Shown in pieces: positions 17,701 through 24,228 of a DNA stretch of 36,456 nt. Numbering within the stretch: the first letter of the stretch is position 1; every line of letters begins with the position of its first letter. The DNA is taken from NCBI GenBank assembly GCA_902363255.1, contig CABIZO010000012.1:1-36456 (forward strand). The letters are read 5' to 3'. Under the pieces are notes generated by a model. The model was not told the DNA's origin, did no database searches, and worked only from the letters and a program-made list of their open reading frames with translations. Origin of the DNA: Peptostreptococcaceae bacterium (lineage in GTDB: Bacteria; Bacillota; Clostridia; Peptostreptococcales; Peptostreptococcaceae). A program made the position numbers and the translations under genes.

Positions 17701-18745
17701 AAATATAAAAGGTGGAACTTTAACCATAGGCAACACTTCGGAAGGAAACTTCTTTAAAATAAACAGTGACGGTAGTTTTCAAGCTGGAAGTGTAGATCAA
17801 TGGAATTATAAAGCTACTATCACTTATGGGAACAGTGGATTCTATGTACGAGCATGGGATGATGCCAACTCTAAAGCAAGAACTACTACAATAGACGGTG
17901 ATGGTGTCACTGTAGGAACAACTGTATACAGTGATAAATACATATCTGCCAATGGTGACACTTTAAATATAATTGACCATTTAAAAGTTGATGGAAATGT
18001 ATCAATAGACGGATATTTTAGAATGCAAAATAGTTCATCAGCTCTACAGGCAAGAGACACAAGCGGCACTCTAAGAAACTTAGCTTATATAAGTGCATCT
18101 GACAATAGTTATTTCGGAAAAGGTTTATATGATGCAGGACTTGGGGGTACTATTATTTGTGGTAATAAGGTGACTTTAAGGTCTAAAAACGAAGTATTGT
18201 TACAATGTGGAGGAACAACATCAGCAACAAATACTAATACAATAGAATTTACTTCAATCGATGGAAATGGATTCTTTAGACCAACTGTAACTAATGTGAC
18301 GAGACTTGGTTCATTGAACTATCTTTGGAATATTGTTTATTCTAAAAATGGTGTTAACCAAACATCAGATAGAAATTTAAAAGAAAATATTCGTTACATT
18401 GATGAAAATTTACCAAATAAATCAGCAAAAACAATATCAGAAGAAAGTGATATAACGTCAGAAGAGCTATACAATTTTGTTAAAAATGATTTATTTTTAG
18501 CAAAATATAATTTCATAGGTGAAGCAGAGGACAAAATAGGGTTTGTAGCACAAGATTTATTATATAACCTAGATGGCACAGACAATAAGATAGGACAAAT
18601 GATTGTAAGTGCAAAAGAGTCTGCAAAAACAAATGCACCGTTATCATACAATGAAGGTAACTATGTGAATGTATTAGCAGGAGCATTAAAACAAGCAATA
18701 TTAAAAATAGAAAAATTGGAGGAATTAATTAATGGAAGAAACTAA
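14765..18745 (+). CDS. Tail fibre/baseplate protein with collagen-like repeats and S74 chaperone, 1326 aa
   Basis: Residues ~1-330 resemble the distal-tail hub proteins of Firmicute siphophages. From ~400 to ~700 there are four related modules, each starting TYYTWIKY or TTYxHIKYS and ending YTWS/NxxKG, separated by collagen-like G-x-y runs such as GDQGIPGTPG. A further beta-rich lectin-like part (~760-860) and beta-helix-like repeats follow. The last ~130 residues are an intramolecular chaperone of the Peptidase S74 family. It begins at SDRNLKENI with the Ser/Lys pair, and autocleavage is expected before that Ser. It probably binds the host surface. Confidence 0.93.
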   Translation: MYTTSNEYKNANLQPYRQFESRITIGNRIITNEEVVSINLQQSIQQEATFTIGNTISYSLNLTFLHNDIETSDREIINLEIGLLANSDYEYIPLGIYNIDLCNSNDTTTVITAYDNMVKFDILYEENNSQPTVHSVINRLSELTGVEFDGTLSNYNNYNLVSLSGYSCREILGFVAGALGCNAIINRQGKFKFIDISKNSSLTITNESYSEYFRQSKLYKISKLVNILEESTIEIGTVSDDTVCLNMINPLVNEEILQDLYNKMNGFSFLPYELNWNGDLSLDLGDSIEIIDKKGISFIQPILTQSFVYTGGLSSIVQAQGDTKLANTYTTKTKEEADLDRVKDDINNVVNKVDVMYYLSTSKTELKGGEWTTNSPTWIEGKYIWSKTVTEYKNGDIIDSEPVCITGAKGDQGLQGIQGEKGDQGIPGTPGITYYTWIKYADDSYGNGISDSPTNKKYIGFAYNKTTQTESNNKSDYTWSLIKGEKGDTGVKGDTGANGITYYTWIKYSDNPNGNPCYDTPTSSTKYIGIAVNQTTATESTDYTKYTWSKFKGDQGVKGEQGIPGTPGTNGKTTYFHIKYSSVSNPTSSSQMTETPSTYIGTYVDYTEADSTDPSKYTWSRFQGLQGEKGEQGIPGTNGSNGRTTYLHIKYSNDGGKTFTSNNGEDVGMYIGTYTDFNINDSNSVSSYTWNKVKGQGIDSVTEEYAINSDKANAPTIGWSTKCPTWETGKYLWTRSKIIYNNPTETVYTTPYCDSSWEAVNDIEVGGTNILVWNTKTADSYLTETGDIVTSIGWGISDYIQVTPGEQIIASGYSNLGAAPATCFYNSSKTFVIGIKNNNAVTTSTEETIKKDKRRLVTVPESCTYMRFSFMLKDTKIMLEKGNKPSDWSPAPEDIYSEIEKVDDRISLIVSDGSTQSNLTLTPSAISAIAKDINLKATNITLEGLVTANSNFKILSNGSIEAKNGKFTGSITGSTITGSNIKGGTLTIGNTSEGNFFKINSDGSFQAGSVDQWNYKATITYGNSGFYVRAWDDANSKARTTTIDGDGVTVGTTVYSDKYISANGDTLNIIDHLKVDGNVSIDGYFRMQNSSSALQARDTSGTLRNLAYISASDNSYFGKGLYDAGLGGTIICGNKVTLRSKNEVLLQCGGTTSATNTNTIEFTSIDGNGFFRPTVTNVTRLGSLNYLWNIVYSKNGVNQTSDRNLKENIRYIDENLPNKSAKTISEESDITSEELYNFVKNDLFLAKYNFIGEAEDKIGFVAQDLLYNLDGTDNKIGQMIVSAKESAKTNAPLSYNEGNYVNVLAGALKQAILKIEKLEELINGRN

Positions 18746-18878
18746 AATAGATATTAATGTATTGATTGCACTATACAATCAAAGAATATTAGAACTTGAA
18801 AGTCAAAACATTTTATTGCAGGCAGAAGTTCAACAATTAAAGAAAAATAATATAGAAAAAGAGACTATTGAAGAGTAA
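18732..18878 (+). CDS. Small coiled-coil protein, 48 aa
   Basis: It starts within the tail fibre gene end (14-bp overlap) at ATG 18732 and stops at 18876-18878. The sequence is one amphipathic helix with heptads (INVLIALYNQRILELESQ followed by LLQAEVQQLKK). Such small coiled-coil proteins after the fibre gene are frequent in Clostridia phages and may be structural or XkdX-like, but this is unproven. The coding end forms the 5' arm of a terminator. Confidence 0.75.
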   Translation: MEETKIDINVLIALYNQRILELESQNILLQAEVQQLKKNNIEKETIEE

Positions 18879-18894
18879 TAATAGTCTCTTTTTT
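18861..18894 (+). terminator. Intrinsic terminator after tail genes
   Basis: GAGACTATT (18861-18869) pairs perfectly with AATAGTCTC (18880-18888), followed by six T. It separates the tail module from the lysis module. Confidence 0.85.
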
Positions 18895-18919
18895 AGTTTA
18901 AAGAAAGGAAAATGACAAA

Positions 18920-19276
18920 ATGGAAATAACATTAGAAGTATTATTTAAAGTATTTTTTGTAGGAATATCAATAGACTTTGTTGCTGGAATATTAGCAGCT
19001 GCTAAAGAAGGAGGATTAAAGTCAAGGAGATGTAGTGAAGGTATGTTTAGAAGCTTTGGAGAGTGTCTAGTTCTTGGTGTATTTATAGCCTTGGATTATT
19101 TTATACCTCAAATTAGTGCATACATAGGAACGTTTATTATAGGATTTATTTTTAAAGAAGGACTTAGTATCATAGAAAATTTAGTAAGGTTAGATGTATG
19201 GATTCCAGCTAGTATAAAGAAAGCTTTAGAAGTTGGAGCAAATAAAATTGATAAATTAGAAAAAATAGAAAAATAA
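18920..19276 (+). CDS. Holin, phage_holin_4_1 (TcdE/UtxA) family, 118 aa
   Basis: It forms the membrane lesion that releases endolysin. Three hydrophobic segments are visible (about residues 8-28, 50-66 and 68-82). The sequence pattern SIDFVAGILAAAKEGGLKSRRCSEGMFR is a hallmark of the toxin-secretion/phage lysis holin family that includes clostridial TcdE. The C-terminus is charged (KIDKLEKIEK). It lies between two terminators and is followed by the amidase gene. Confidence 0.93.
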   Translation: MEITLEVLFKVFFVGISIDFVAGILAAAKEGGLKSRRCSEGMFRSFGECLVLGVFIALDYFIPQISAYIGTFIIGFIFKEGLSIIENLVRLDVWIPASIKKALEVGANKIDKLEKIEK

Positions 19277-19312
19277 AGTGACTTTGTTTAGATCATAGAC
19301 AAGTCACTTTTT
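19275..19312 (+). terminator. Intrinsic terminator after holin
   Basis: AAAGTGACTT (19275-19284) pairs perfectly with AAGTCACTTT (19301-19310), followed by further T. It lies immediately downstream of the holin stop codon. Confidence 0.8.
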
Positions 19313-19347
19313 AATTTGAAAAAATAAGAAAAGGAAGGTAAAAAATT

Positions 19348-20091
19348 ATGAGTATAAAAAAACCAAACGTAGTAGAGAAATGGCAAAAGAAAAATAAATA
19401 TGGTAGACCTGGAACAACATTAGAGGTAACTAAAATAGCAATACACTATACAGGTGAAGCTGATGTACCAGGAAAGAACACAGTATCATATTTTAATAAT
19501 GTTGTAGCAAATGGATATAAAGTAAATGGTAAATATGTATATGCTAGTGCACATTACGTTATAGATTTAGATGGAACTATATATCAATTAATACCTACGA
19601 CTGAAAGATGTTATGCGACTAATAGTGCAAATAGTTATGCTATAGCTATAGAAGTTGCAACTACAGGTAAGGATAATCATTATACAGATGCTACCTATAA
19701 GGCTATGGTGCATTTATGTGCTTGGTTATGCCAATATAAAGGCTTAGACTGTAAAAAAGATATAATAACGCATACGGATGTTGTAGGCAAGAGTTATAAA
19801 GAATGTCCTAAATATATGGTCCGAAACCCAAAGAAAATGGACCAGTTCAAATTAGATTGTTATAATTTGAAAGCTGAAAAGATAGCTGTAAAAGATGTAA
19901 AAAATTGTACAAATGGAAAAGGAGAGATTACGAAAGTTCCTTCAAGTTCAAGTGGTAGTACTTCTTCAGATAAGAAAACAGTATATAGAGTCATAGCTGG
20001 AAGTTACTCTAAAAAAGAAACTGCAGAAACACAAGCTAAAGAATTAAAAAAGAAAGGCTACGATGCCTTTGTTGCTCCTTATGAGTTATAA
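19348..20091 (+). CDS. Endolysin: N-acetylmuramoyl-L-alanine amidase with short SPOR-like tail, 247 aa
   Basis: It cleaves the amide between MurNAc and L-Ala in peptidoglycan. The Amidase_2 domain covers residues ~20-160, with zinc ligands His33 (IAIHYTG), His142 (THTDVVG) and Cys153 (KECPKY). A Ser/Lys-rich linker follows (PSSSSGSTSSDKK). The C-terminal ~37 residues (VYRVIAGSYSKKETAETQAKEL, then KKKGYDAFVAPY) match the first half of a SPOR domain, a glycan-binding fold seen in clostridial lysins. The second half is absent, so binding may be reduced or the protein may dimerise. Confidence 0.95.
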   Translation: MSIKKPNVVEKWQKKNKYGRPGTTLEVTKIAIHYTGEADVPGKNTVSYFNNVVANGYKVNGKYVYASAHYVIDLDGTIYQLIPTTERCYATNSANSYAIAIEVATTGKDNHYTDATYKAMVHLCAWLCQYKGLDCKKDIITHTDVVGKSYKECPKYMVRNPKKMDQFKLDCYNLKAEKIAVKDVKNCTNGKGEITKVPSSSSGSTSSDKKTVYRVIAGSYSKKETAETQAKELKKKGYDAFVAPYEL

Positions 20092-20193
20092 ATTATAATG
20101 TATAAATTTTTGTAAAAAAATGTATTTTTTTAGTTTTAAAAACTAACTTTAGGGAATATATACATATATGTTCTTTAGTAACACTACCCCTTA

Positions 20194-20225
20194 AGAGAAA
20201 TACCTAGCGCTCGGTATTTCTCTTT
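20194..20225 (+). terminator. Late operon terminator
   Basis: AGAGAAATACC (20194-20204) pairs perfectly with GGTATTTCTCT (20213-20223) around an 8-base loop. It lies 100 bp after the amidase gene and is the end of the late transcript. Confidence 0.85.
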
Positions 20226-20257
20226 ACCCCCATCCCCGATAATAACATATTAAGTAT

Positions 20258-20300
20258 AAAAAAACCTCTTAGAGTTGATTCTAAGAGGTTTTTATTTTTT
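20258..20300. terminator. Bidirectional terminator between late operon and AbrB-like gene
   Basis: AACCTCTTAGA (20263-20273) pairs with TCTAAGAGGTT (20280-20290). There is an A-run before and a T-run after, so it can stop transcripts from both sides. Confidence 0.85.
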
Positions 20301-20313
20301 TATATGCATAAGT

Positions 20314-20487
20314 TTATTCTGATTTTTCTATTATTATTTTACCATCTTTAAACGTAACTGATACTTTTCTATTATCAGTGTCTATACCCATTTCCTTTAT
20401 CCATGTTGCAGGAAGTGAAATTCTAGGTGTATAACTACCACTTCCTGACTTGTTAAAGCTTATATTTAATTCTCTTTTTTCTTCCAT
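20314..20487 (-). CDS. AbrB/MazE/SpoVT-like DNA-binding protein, 57 aa
   Basis: The protein has the pattern SGSGSYTPRISLPATWIKEMGI then a short loop and KVSVTFKDGKIIIEK, which is the swapped-hairpin AbrB fold in a form typical of small clostridial regulators. It probably forms a dimer and binds DNA. ATG 20487 follows AAAGGAG. A perfect 14-bp inverted repeat lies 23 bp upstream and is a likely autoregulatory operator. The gene is too short to be detected easily and stands alone between a terminator and the toxin-antitoxin-like locus. It could be a MazE-type antitoxin without toxin, or a plain regulator. Confidence 0.82.
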   Translation of the reverse strand: MEEKRELNISFNKSGSGSYTPRISLPATWIKEMGIDTDNRKVSVTFKDGKIIIEKSE

Positions 20488-20509
20488 AGTTTGACTCCTT
20501 TTATTGTTT

Positions 20510-20546
20510 GGATATCTAAGTATATAAGAAAGATACTTAGATATCC
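20510..20546. promoter_or_regulatory. Operator-like perfect inverted repeat upstream of AbrB-like gene
   Basis: GGATATCTAAGTAT (20510-20523) and its exact complement (20533-20546) are separated by 9 bp. On the minus strand a TATAAT box lies about 10 bp upstream (20556-20562 area), so the repeat covers the expected transcription start. This suits repression by the encoded AbrB-like protein. Confidence 0.65.
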
Positions 20547-20672
20547 TTATGTTGATTGATTATACAAAACGTAATATTAAATTTATTATGCTTATTACTA
20601 AAGTTAGATACAATATTCTTCTTTCCTTATTATTCATGTTTATTTAAGTACCTTTCATGTTATAATAGAAGA

Positions 20673-20815
20673 AACAAAAGTTTTTACTTGGACTTAGTAG
20701 GTGCTAAGTCCAAGCCTTGATTTAGAAGAACTTATCTATGATAGTTTTTATTAAATCAAGTATGCTTATTATTAGGAGAATCTTTGTAGTTGTCAGCTCG
20801 AGATTCTCTTTTTTG
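20673..20815 (+). ncRNA. Candidate antisense antitoxin RNA with three hairpins, ~143 nt
   Basis: An extended -10 box TGTTATAAT (TATAAT 20661-20666) precedes it. Three stems follow: CTTGGACTTAG with its exact complement around TAGGTG; CTTGATTTA with TAAATCAAG; and GAGAATCT (20776-20783) with AGATTCTC (20801-20808), the last followed by a T-run as an intrinsic terminator. The RNA would be fully complementary to most of the 39-aa reading frame on the other strand and to its 3' untranslated part. This suggests a type I antitoxin. No coding potential is seen on the plus strand. Confidence 0.65.
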
Positions 20816-20841
20816 TTTTTCTTTTGTTTCTTACTTGGCAC
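20722..20841 (-). CDS. Candidate type I toxin: 39-aa basic and hydrophobic peptide
   Basis: A GTG start at 20841 follows AAAGGAGGAG. The peptide has a Lys-rich N-terminus (MPSKKQKKNKKEN) and a hydrophobic helix TKILLIISILDLIKTII ending in KFF. This is the profile of a membrane-acting type I toxin. Transcription is supported by a strong promoter TTGACG-17-TATAAT on the same strand (20922 to 20894). A plus-strand RNA covers the last ~95 nt. The leader contains a second AAAGGAGGG sequence without a start codon, possibly a ribosome standby site. I do not recognise a named family. Confidence 0.62.
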   Translation of the reverse strand: MPSKKQKKNKKENLELTTTKILLIISILDLIKTIIDKFF

Positions 20842-20893
20842 TTTCTCTCCTCCTTTCTTTTTTATTTATCTTTTCCCTCCTTTCTATACTTTA

Positions 20894-20922
20894 ATTATAT
20901 CATTTTCATGACGTCCCGTCAA
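20894..20922 (-). promoter_or_regulatory. Strong promoter of the 39-aa toxin-like gene
   Basis: On the minus strand, -35 TTGACG (20922-20917), a 17-bp spacer and -10 TATAAT (20899-20894) are present. The start of RNA is expected near 20887, leaving a ~45-nt leader. Confidence 0.75.
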
Positions 20923-20954
20923 GTGTTTCCACAAAAAAGATTTATTTTTTTTAT

Positions 20955-20986
20955 AAAAAATACCAGGACAAAGTTCCTGGTATTTC
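20955..20986 (-). terminator. Terminator of the parRM operon
   Basis: AAATACCAGG and CCTGGTATTT pair perfectly (20958-20967 with 20976-20985). On the minus strand a run of T follows. It lies just after the parM stop. Confidence 0.85.
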
Positions 20987-21000
20987 ATTAATTTATTTAA

Positions 21001-21894
21001 TTATCTCATCATTTTTCTATATCCATTTGCATTAGCAAATACATGAGTTTGTATATCATCCATTACAATTATACCCGGTATATTTTGCTTAAATACATTT
21101 CCTAATAGTTTTGCTCCTCCACCCATTACTACAACTGCCTCTGTACTTATTGGGTAATTAAGTTTTAATTCATTATATATTTTTTTAAATAATTCTCTTG
21201 AAGCTCCTATATTAGAAGATATGTCTTGTTTCTCACCTTTAAAGTAAAAACCTTTATTTATGTAGTCTTGAACTTTATCTCTATCTATAGTAACTTCTCC
21301 TTGGAATCTTTCATCTTTTTCCATTGATTTAGATATAGCATCATATATATTTATTGTCCCGATATCTATAGAATATGGTTTAGTTGCTCTATTTTCTTTA
21401 ATTAAAGCTATATCTGTTGTTTTTCCTCCTATATCTACAATTACAACATCTCTAGAACCAACTCTATCTTGAATGTCTTTACCAAAGTATAGATACCCTG
21501 TTACACCTTCTGGAAATACTTTTACACTATTTATATATATTCTTCTACTTGTATCTCCGAATTTTACATTAAATTCCTTATCTTGTAACTTATCGATAAC
21601 TACTTGTTTAAATTGAGTATATTGTTTTATTGGTAATCCTAATGCTAAATCAACAGTATCTTCATTTGTAGATTTACATATAGCTCCTAAAAGAAGTGGT
21701 ATATAATTTTCTTTTTCAAATTTTTTCGGATTTATTTCTTCTTCACCTTCACCTAAAAAGAATACTTTTCCATCCAAAGTCAATCTATCTGCACTTGTTC
21801 CATATTCTCCTACAGTAGTAATCTTACTTTCAAAAATTACTCCTTCACTTGTTTTTACAGCAAAGTTTCCTATATCTATTCCTAGTTTAGCCAT
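21001..21894 (-). CDS. parM: ParM-like actin-type plasmid segregation ATPase, 297 aa
   Basis: It has the actin/ParM nucleotide-binding signatures: phosphate-1 motif KLGIDIGNFAVKTS (residues 3-16), phosphate-2 DVVIVDIGGKTTDIAL (~148-163) and the adenosine loop VVVMGGGAKLLGN (~253-265). It would form filaments that push sister molecules apart. The gene is preceded by GGGAGGAAT and lies 28 bp after a small ribbon-helix-helix gene and repeats that fit parC. The order parC-parR-parM is the reverse of the classical parMR order. It strongly supports an extrachromosomal prophage. Confidence 0.93.
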   Translation of the reverse strand: MAKLGIDIGNFAVKTSEGVIFESKITTVGEYGTSADRLTLDGKVFFLGEGEEEINPKKFEKENYIPLLLGAICKSTNEDTVDLALGLPIKQYTQFKQVVIDKLQDKEFNVKFGDTSRRIYINSVKVFPEGVTGYLYFGKDIQDRVGSRDVVIVDIGGKTTDIALIKENRATKPYSIDIGTINIYDAISKSMEKDERFQGEVTIDRDKVQDYINKGFYFKGEKQDISSNIGASRELFKKIYNELKLNYPISTEAVVVMGGGAKLLGNVFKQNIPGIIVMDDIQTHVFANANGYRKMMR

Positions 21895-21922
21895 TTTTAT
21901 TCCTCCCTAATATTTATATAAT

Positions 21923-22135
21923 TTAATCTTCCATATTAAAATTAAATCCATCAGCTGGATCATTCTCTTGAGATTCTAATGTTTTTGGCATAGCTACTAT
22001 CTCTGGATTATTTCCATTCATAACAGCCCATACAAGTTCCTTTATATAACCTGCGGGTGATAGTTTACTATCTAGGAATTTTTCAATTTCTTTTTCCTTC
22101 GGGTTATTCTTAAATGTAAGAACTATCCTGCTCAT
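21923..22135 (-). CDS. ParR-like centromere-binding protein, 70 aa
   Basis: The N-terminal SRIVLTFKNNPKEKEIEKFLDSK then GYIKELVWAVMNG fits a compact ribbon-helix-helix domain, and the acidic C-terminus (NDPADGFNFNMED) fits a filament-contacting tail. It would bind the repeats upstream, repress the operon and link DNA to ParM. ATG 22135 follows AGAGGTG; a GTG at 22144 is less likely. It is shorter than classical ParR proteins. Confidence 0.8.
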   Translation of the reverse strand: MSRIVLTFKNNPKEKEIEKFLDSKLSPAGYIKELVWAVMNGNNPEIVAMPKTLESQENDPADGFNFNMED

Positions 22136-22179
22136 ATTATTCACCTCTTATTTTTGTAAAATTTATTAATCTTTAACTA

Positions 22180-22287
22180 TATTTTATAAAATTTTATAAA
22201 ATTTGTCAATAGAAAAATATGCAAAGTTTTATAAAATTTTATAAATTTTTCTACTTTTTTATAAAATTTATACAAATTTTATAAAGT
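22180..22287. repeat. parC-like centromere: TTTTATAAAAT repeats
   Basis: Tandem copies of the near-palindrome TTTTATAAAAT occur at 22183-22202 and 22227-22246, with further single copies near 22255-22268 and 22276-22286. They lie directly upstream of parR and overlap its promoter. This is the standard arrangement of a plasmid centromere that also serves as operator. Confidence 0.8.
22181..22209 (-). promoter_or_regulatory. parRM promoter within centromere repeats
   Basis: On the minus strand, -35 TTGACA (22209-22204), a 17-bp spacer and -10 TAAAAT (22186-22181) are found. The spacer and -10 are made of the TTTTATAAAAT repeats, so ParR binding would block it. Confidence 0.7.
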
Positions 22288-22372
22288 GCAAATAATAATT
22301 TCAGTCATTTTAAGAATTTTTTTCCTACTCGGAATACAAAGGTAATATTGACAAGTATATTTATAAATTAAA

Positions 22373-22404
22373 AACCACTCTCACGATAATAAGAGTGGTT
22401 TTTT
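22373..22404. terminator. Bidirectional terminator after the HTH/RHH gene
   Basis: AACCACTCT (22373-22381) pairs with AGAGTGGTT (22392-22400), with A/T runs on both sides. It separates the centromere from the next minus-strand gene. The stem sequence CCACTCT recurs in the type I toxin-antitoxin region near 25.9 and 26.3 kb. Confidence 0.8.
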
Positions 22405-22416
22405 AAAAATATTATA

Positions 22417-22953
22417 TTATCTATATTTTTCTAAAAATTCTTTTAGTGCTTGAGAAATTAAATCTTGCACTCTATATTTACTACTAGAGCAATATTCTGC
22501 AAACTCTTTTTGTATAGGCTCATATATTTTATAACTTCTAGTGACAACTTCTCCCTCAAAGTCATGTATCTTTAAATCGTCACTTACTACTTTATTGCTA
22601 CTTTTTAAATACCAGTTGTAAACTTCTTCTAGTTTATCATTCATATCAGCATAATTTAATATAATTTCCTGTAGAAGCTTGTTATTTGATTGGTCGCCCC
22701 GTACTACTTTATTACTACTTTCTAATACAGGCTCTTTATCCTCTGGTTTATCGCTCTCTACTACTTCAATAATACTTTCGTATTGATTACTTTCCTTGTT
22801 TAATTCATAGCCTATCTTTTTAAATCTGTTTGATATAGTTTTTCTAGAGCTAATTATATTTTCCTTATCCAACCTTGATAAACTATATCCTTCTTTTAAC
22901 TTTTTATTAATAAAATCTATTTGCTCTATAACTTCTAAATCATTTAAATTCAT
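22417..22953 (-). CDS. DNA-binding protein with N-terminal HTH and C-terminal ribbon-helix-helix-like domain, 178 aa
   Basis: Residues ~1-50 (LEVIEQIDFINKKLKEGYSL then RKTISNRFKKIGY) look like a helix-turn-helix. Residues ~135-178 (VVTRSYKIYEPIQKEFAEYC then YRVQDLISQALKEF) look like a ribbon-helix-helix. The middle is acidic and contains two copies of SSNKVV, whose DNA forms repeats similar to the palindrome in its promoter. It is probably an autoregulated plasmid partition or copy-control protein. It has a strong GAGGGGGCG site. A TnpB element is inserted 60 bp upstream of the start. The exact role is unknown. Confidence 0.72.
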   Translation of the reverse strand: MNLNDLEVIEQIDFINKKLKEGYSLSRLDKENIISSRKTISNRFKKIGYELNKESNQYESIIEVVESDKPEDKEPVLESSNKVVRGDQSNNKLLQEIILNYADMNDKLEEVYNWYLKSSNKVVSDDLKIHDFEGEVVTRSYKIYEPIQKEFAEYCSSSKYRVQDLISQALKEFLEKYR

Positions 22954-22973
22954 GACATCGCCCCCTCAAACAC

Positions 22974-22995
22974 ATTATAAACTACTTTAGTAGTT
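22974..22995 (-). promoter_or_regulatory. Promoter -10 with operator palindrome of the HTH/RHH gene
   Basis: AACTACT-TT-AGTAGTT (22980-22995) is a perfect palindrome placed directly before a TATAAT box on the minus strand (22979-22974). The expected -35 region is poor and borders the IS end at ~23014. The motif ACTACTTTATT(A/G)CTACTTT recurs inside the gene near 22585 and 22702. Confidence 0.6.
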
Positions 22996-23013
22996 ATTTT
23001 GTATTATCTGCTT

Positions 23014-23130
23014 TTGAACCTCCCCATCTTAGCTACCTTCGGTAACGCTTGAAGATGGGGATTCCTGCTCGATAGTACTATTGTACTAAGCATATACAGG
23101 CTAACAAGCTTGTCCCAAGCTCACTAATCT
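23014..23130 (-). ncRNA. Candidate omega RNA (guide RNA of TnpB)
   Basis: In TnpB elements the right end and the 3' part of tnpB are transcribed into an RNA that guides TnpB with the flanking sequence. Here the 3' end of tnpB, a structured gap and the right-end hairpin lie in the correct order on the minus strand. The 5' limit is not readable. The guide would be the flank after TCAA, beginning AAGCAGATAATAC. Confidence 0.5.
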
Positions 23131-24228
23131 TAATCCTTCTTTTAGGATATTCTTACTTGCATTTATATCTCTATCATGCTCTACTCCACATTTACAAATC
23201 CACTTTCTAAGCCCTAAGTTCTTTACATCTTTGTTCCTATGCCCACACACATTACATAGTTGGCTTGATGGATATGTTTTATCTATTACTGAAATAGTTC
23301 TGCCATACCAACTTGCTTTGTATTCTAGCATTCTTCTGAACTCAAACCAAGATACTTCACTTATAGCTCCTGCTAGTTTATGATTTTTCATCATATTACT
23401 TACTTTTAAATCTTCTAAGCAAATTATTTGGTTTTCTCTAATTATTTTAGTAGATACTTTTTGTAAGTAGTCTTTTCTTTGATTAGATATCTTTTCATGT
23501 ATCTTAGCAACTTTAATTCTTTGTTTATTCCAATTGTTGCTGAACTTTTGCATTTTTGATAATCTTCTTTGCTCTAACTTTAATCTATAATTAGCTTTTC
23601 TTAACCATTTCGGATTATCAAACACCTTACCATTAGAACATATTGCAAATTCTTTTAGTCCTAAATCTATACCTATATTAGAATCTACTTTTTCAAACTG
23701 TTCTATGTCTACTTTACAACATAGACTAACAAAGTATTTTCCAGTAGGAGTTTTTGATACTGTCGCATTAAGTATTTTACCATCCACAGTTTGACTTATC
23801 TTTGATCTAACCCATTTTAACTTTGGTAGTTTAATTAGATTCTCTTTGATACTTATATTATTATTTACACACTTACTTTCAAAACTTCTTTTAGGATTTC
23901 TCTTACTTTTAAACTTCGGAAATCCTTGATTATTGCCTTTTTTTATTTCTCTAAAAAAGTTTTGATATGCACTATCTAAATCTTCTATAGCTGATTGTAG
24001 GCAAGTTGAATCAACTTCTTTTAACCATTCGTATTCTTTTTTAAGCTCTGGTATCATCTTAATTAAATCATATTTAGAATATGATTTACCTTTTTCTTCA
24101 TATTCCCTAATTTGTAGTGCTAACATATTGTTATATACAAATCTAGTGCATCCAAAAGATTTTTCTATTAGTTCTTTTTGAACTTCATTTGGGTATATTC
24201 TGAATTTATATGATTTAATTTGTTCCAT
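23101..24228 (-). CDS. tnpB: TnpB, RNA-guided nuclease of IS605 family, 375 aa
   Basis: It has an N-terminal HTH_OrfB segment (SYKFRIYPNEVQKELIEKSF). The split RuvC catalytic core is intact: Asp in SNIGIDLGLKEF, Glu in IICLEDLKVSNM, and the final Asp in EHDRDINASKNIL. Between the last two is a zinc finger with CNVCG and CKCG. All catalytic residues are present and the length is normal, so the protein is probably active. It lies between its own element ends, interrupting a minus-strand gene cluster of the prophage-plasmid region. Confidence 0.96.
   Translation of the reverse strand: MEQIKSYKFRIYPNEVQKELIEKSFGCTRFVYNNMLALQIREYEEKGKSYSKYDLIKMIPELKKEYEWLKEVDSTCLQSAIEDLDSAYQNFFREIKKGNNQGFPKFKSKRNPKRSFESKCVNNNISIKENLIKLPKLKWVRSKISQTVDGKILNATVSKTPTGKYFVSLCCKVDIEQFEKVDSNIGIDLGLKEFAICSNGKVFDNPKWLRKANYRLKLEQRRLSKMQKFSNNWNKQRIKVAKIHEKISNQRKDYLQKVSTKIIRENQIICLEDLKVSNMMKNHKLAGAISEVSWFEFRRMLEYKASWYGRTISVIDKTYPSSQLCNVCGHRNKDVKNLGLRKWICKCGVEHDRDINASKNILKEGLRLVSLGQAC

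Noticed and set aside
20314..20487. AbrB-like protein as MazE antitoxin of a type II pair
   Set aside because: No mazF-like or other toxin gene is adjacent; it is flanked by a terminator and its own operator.
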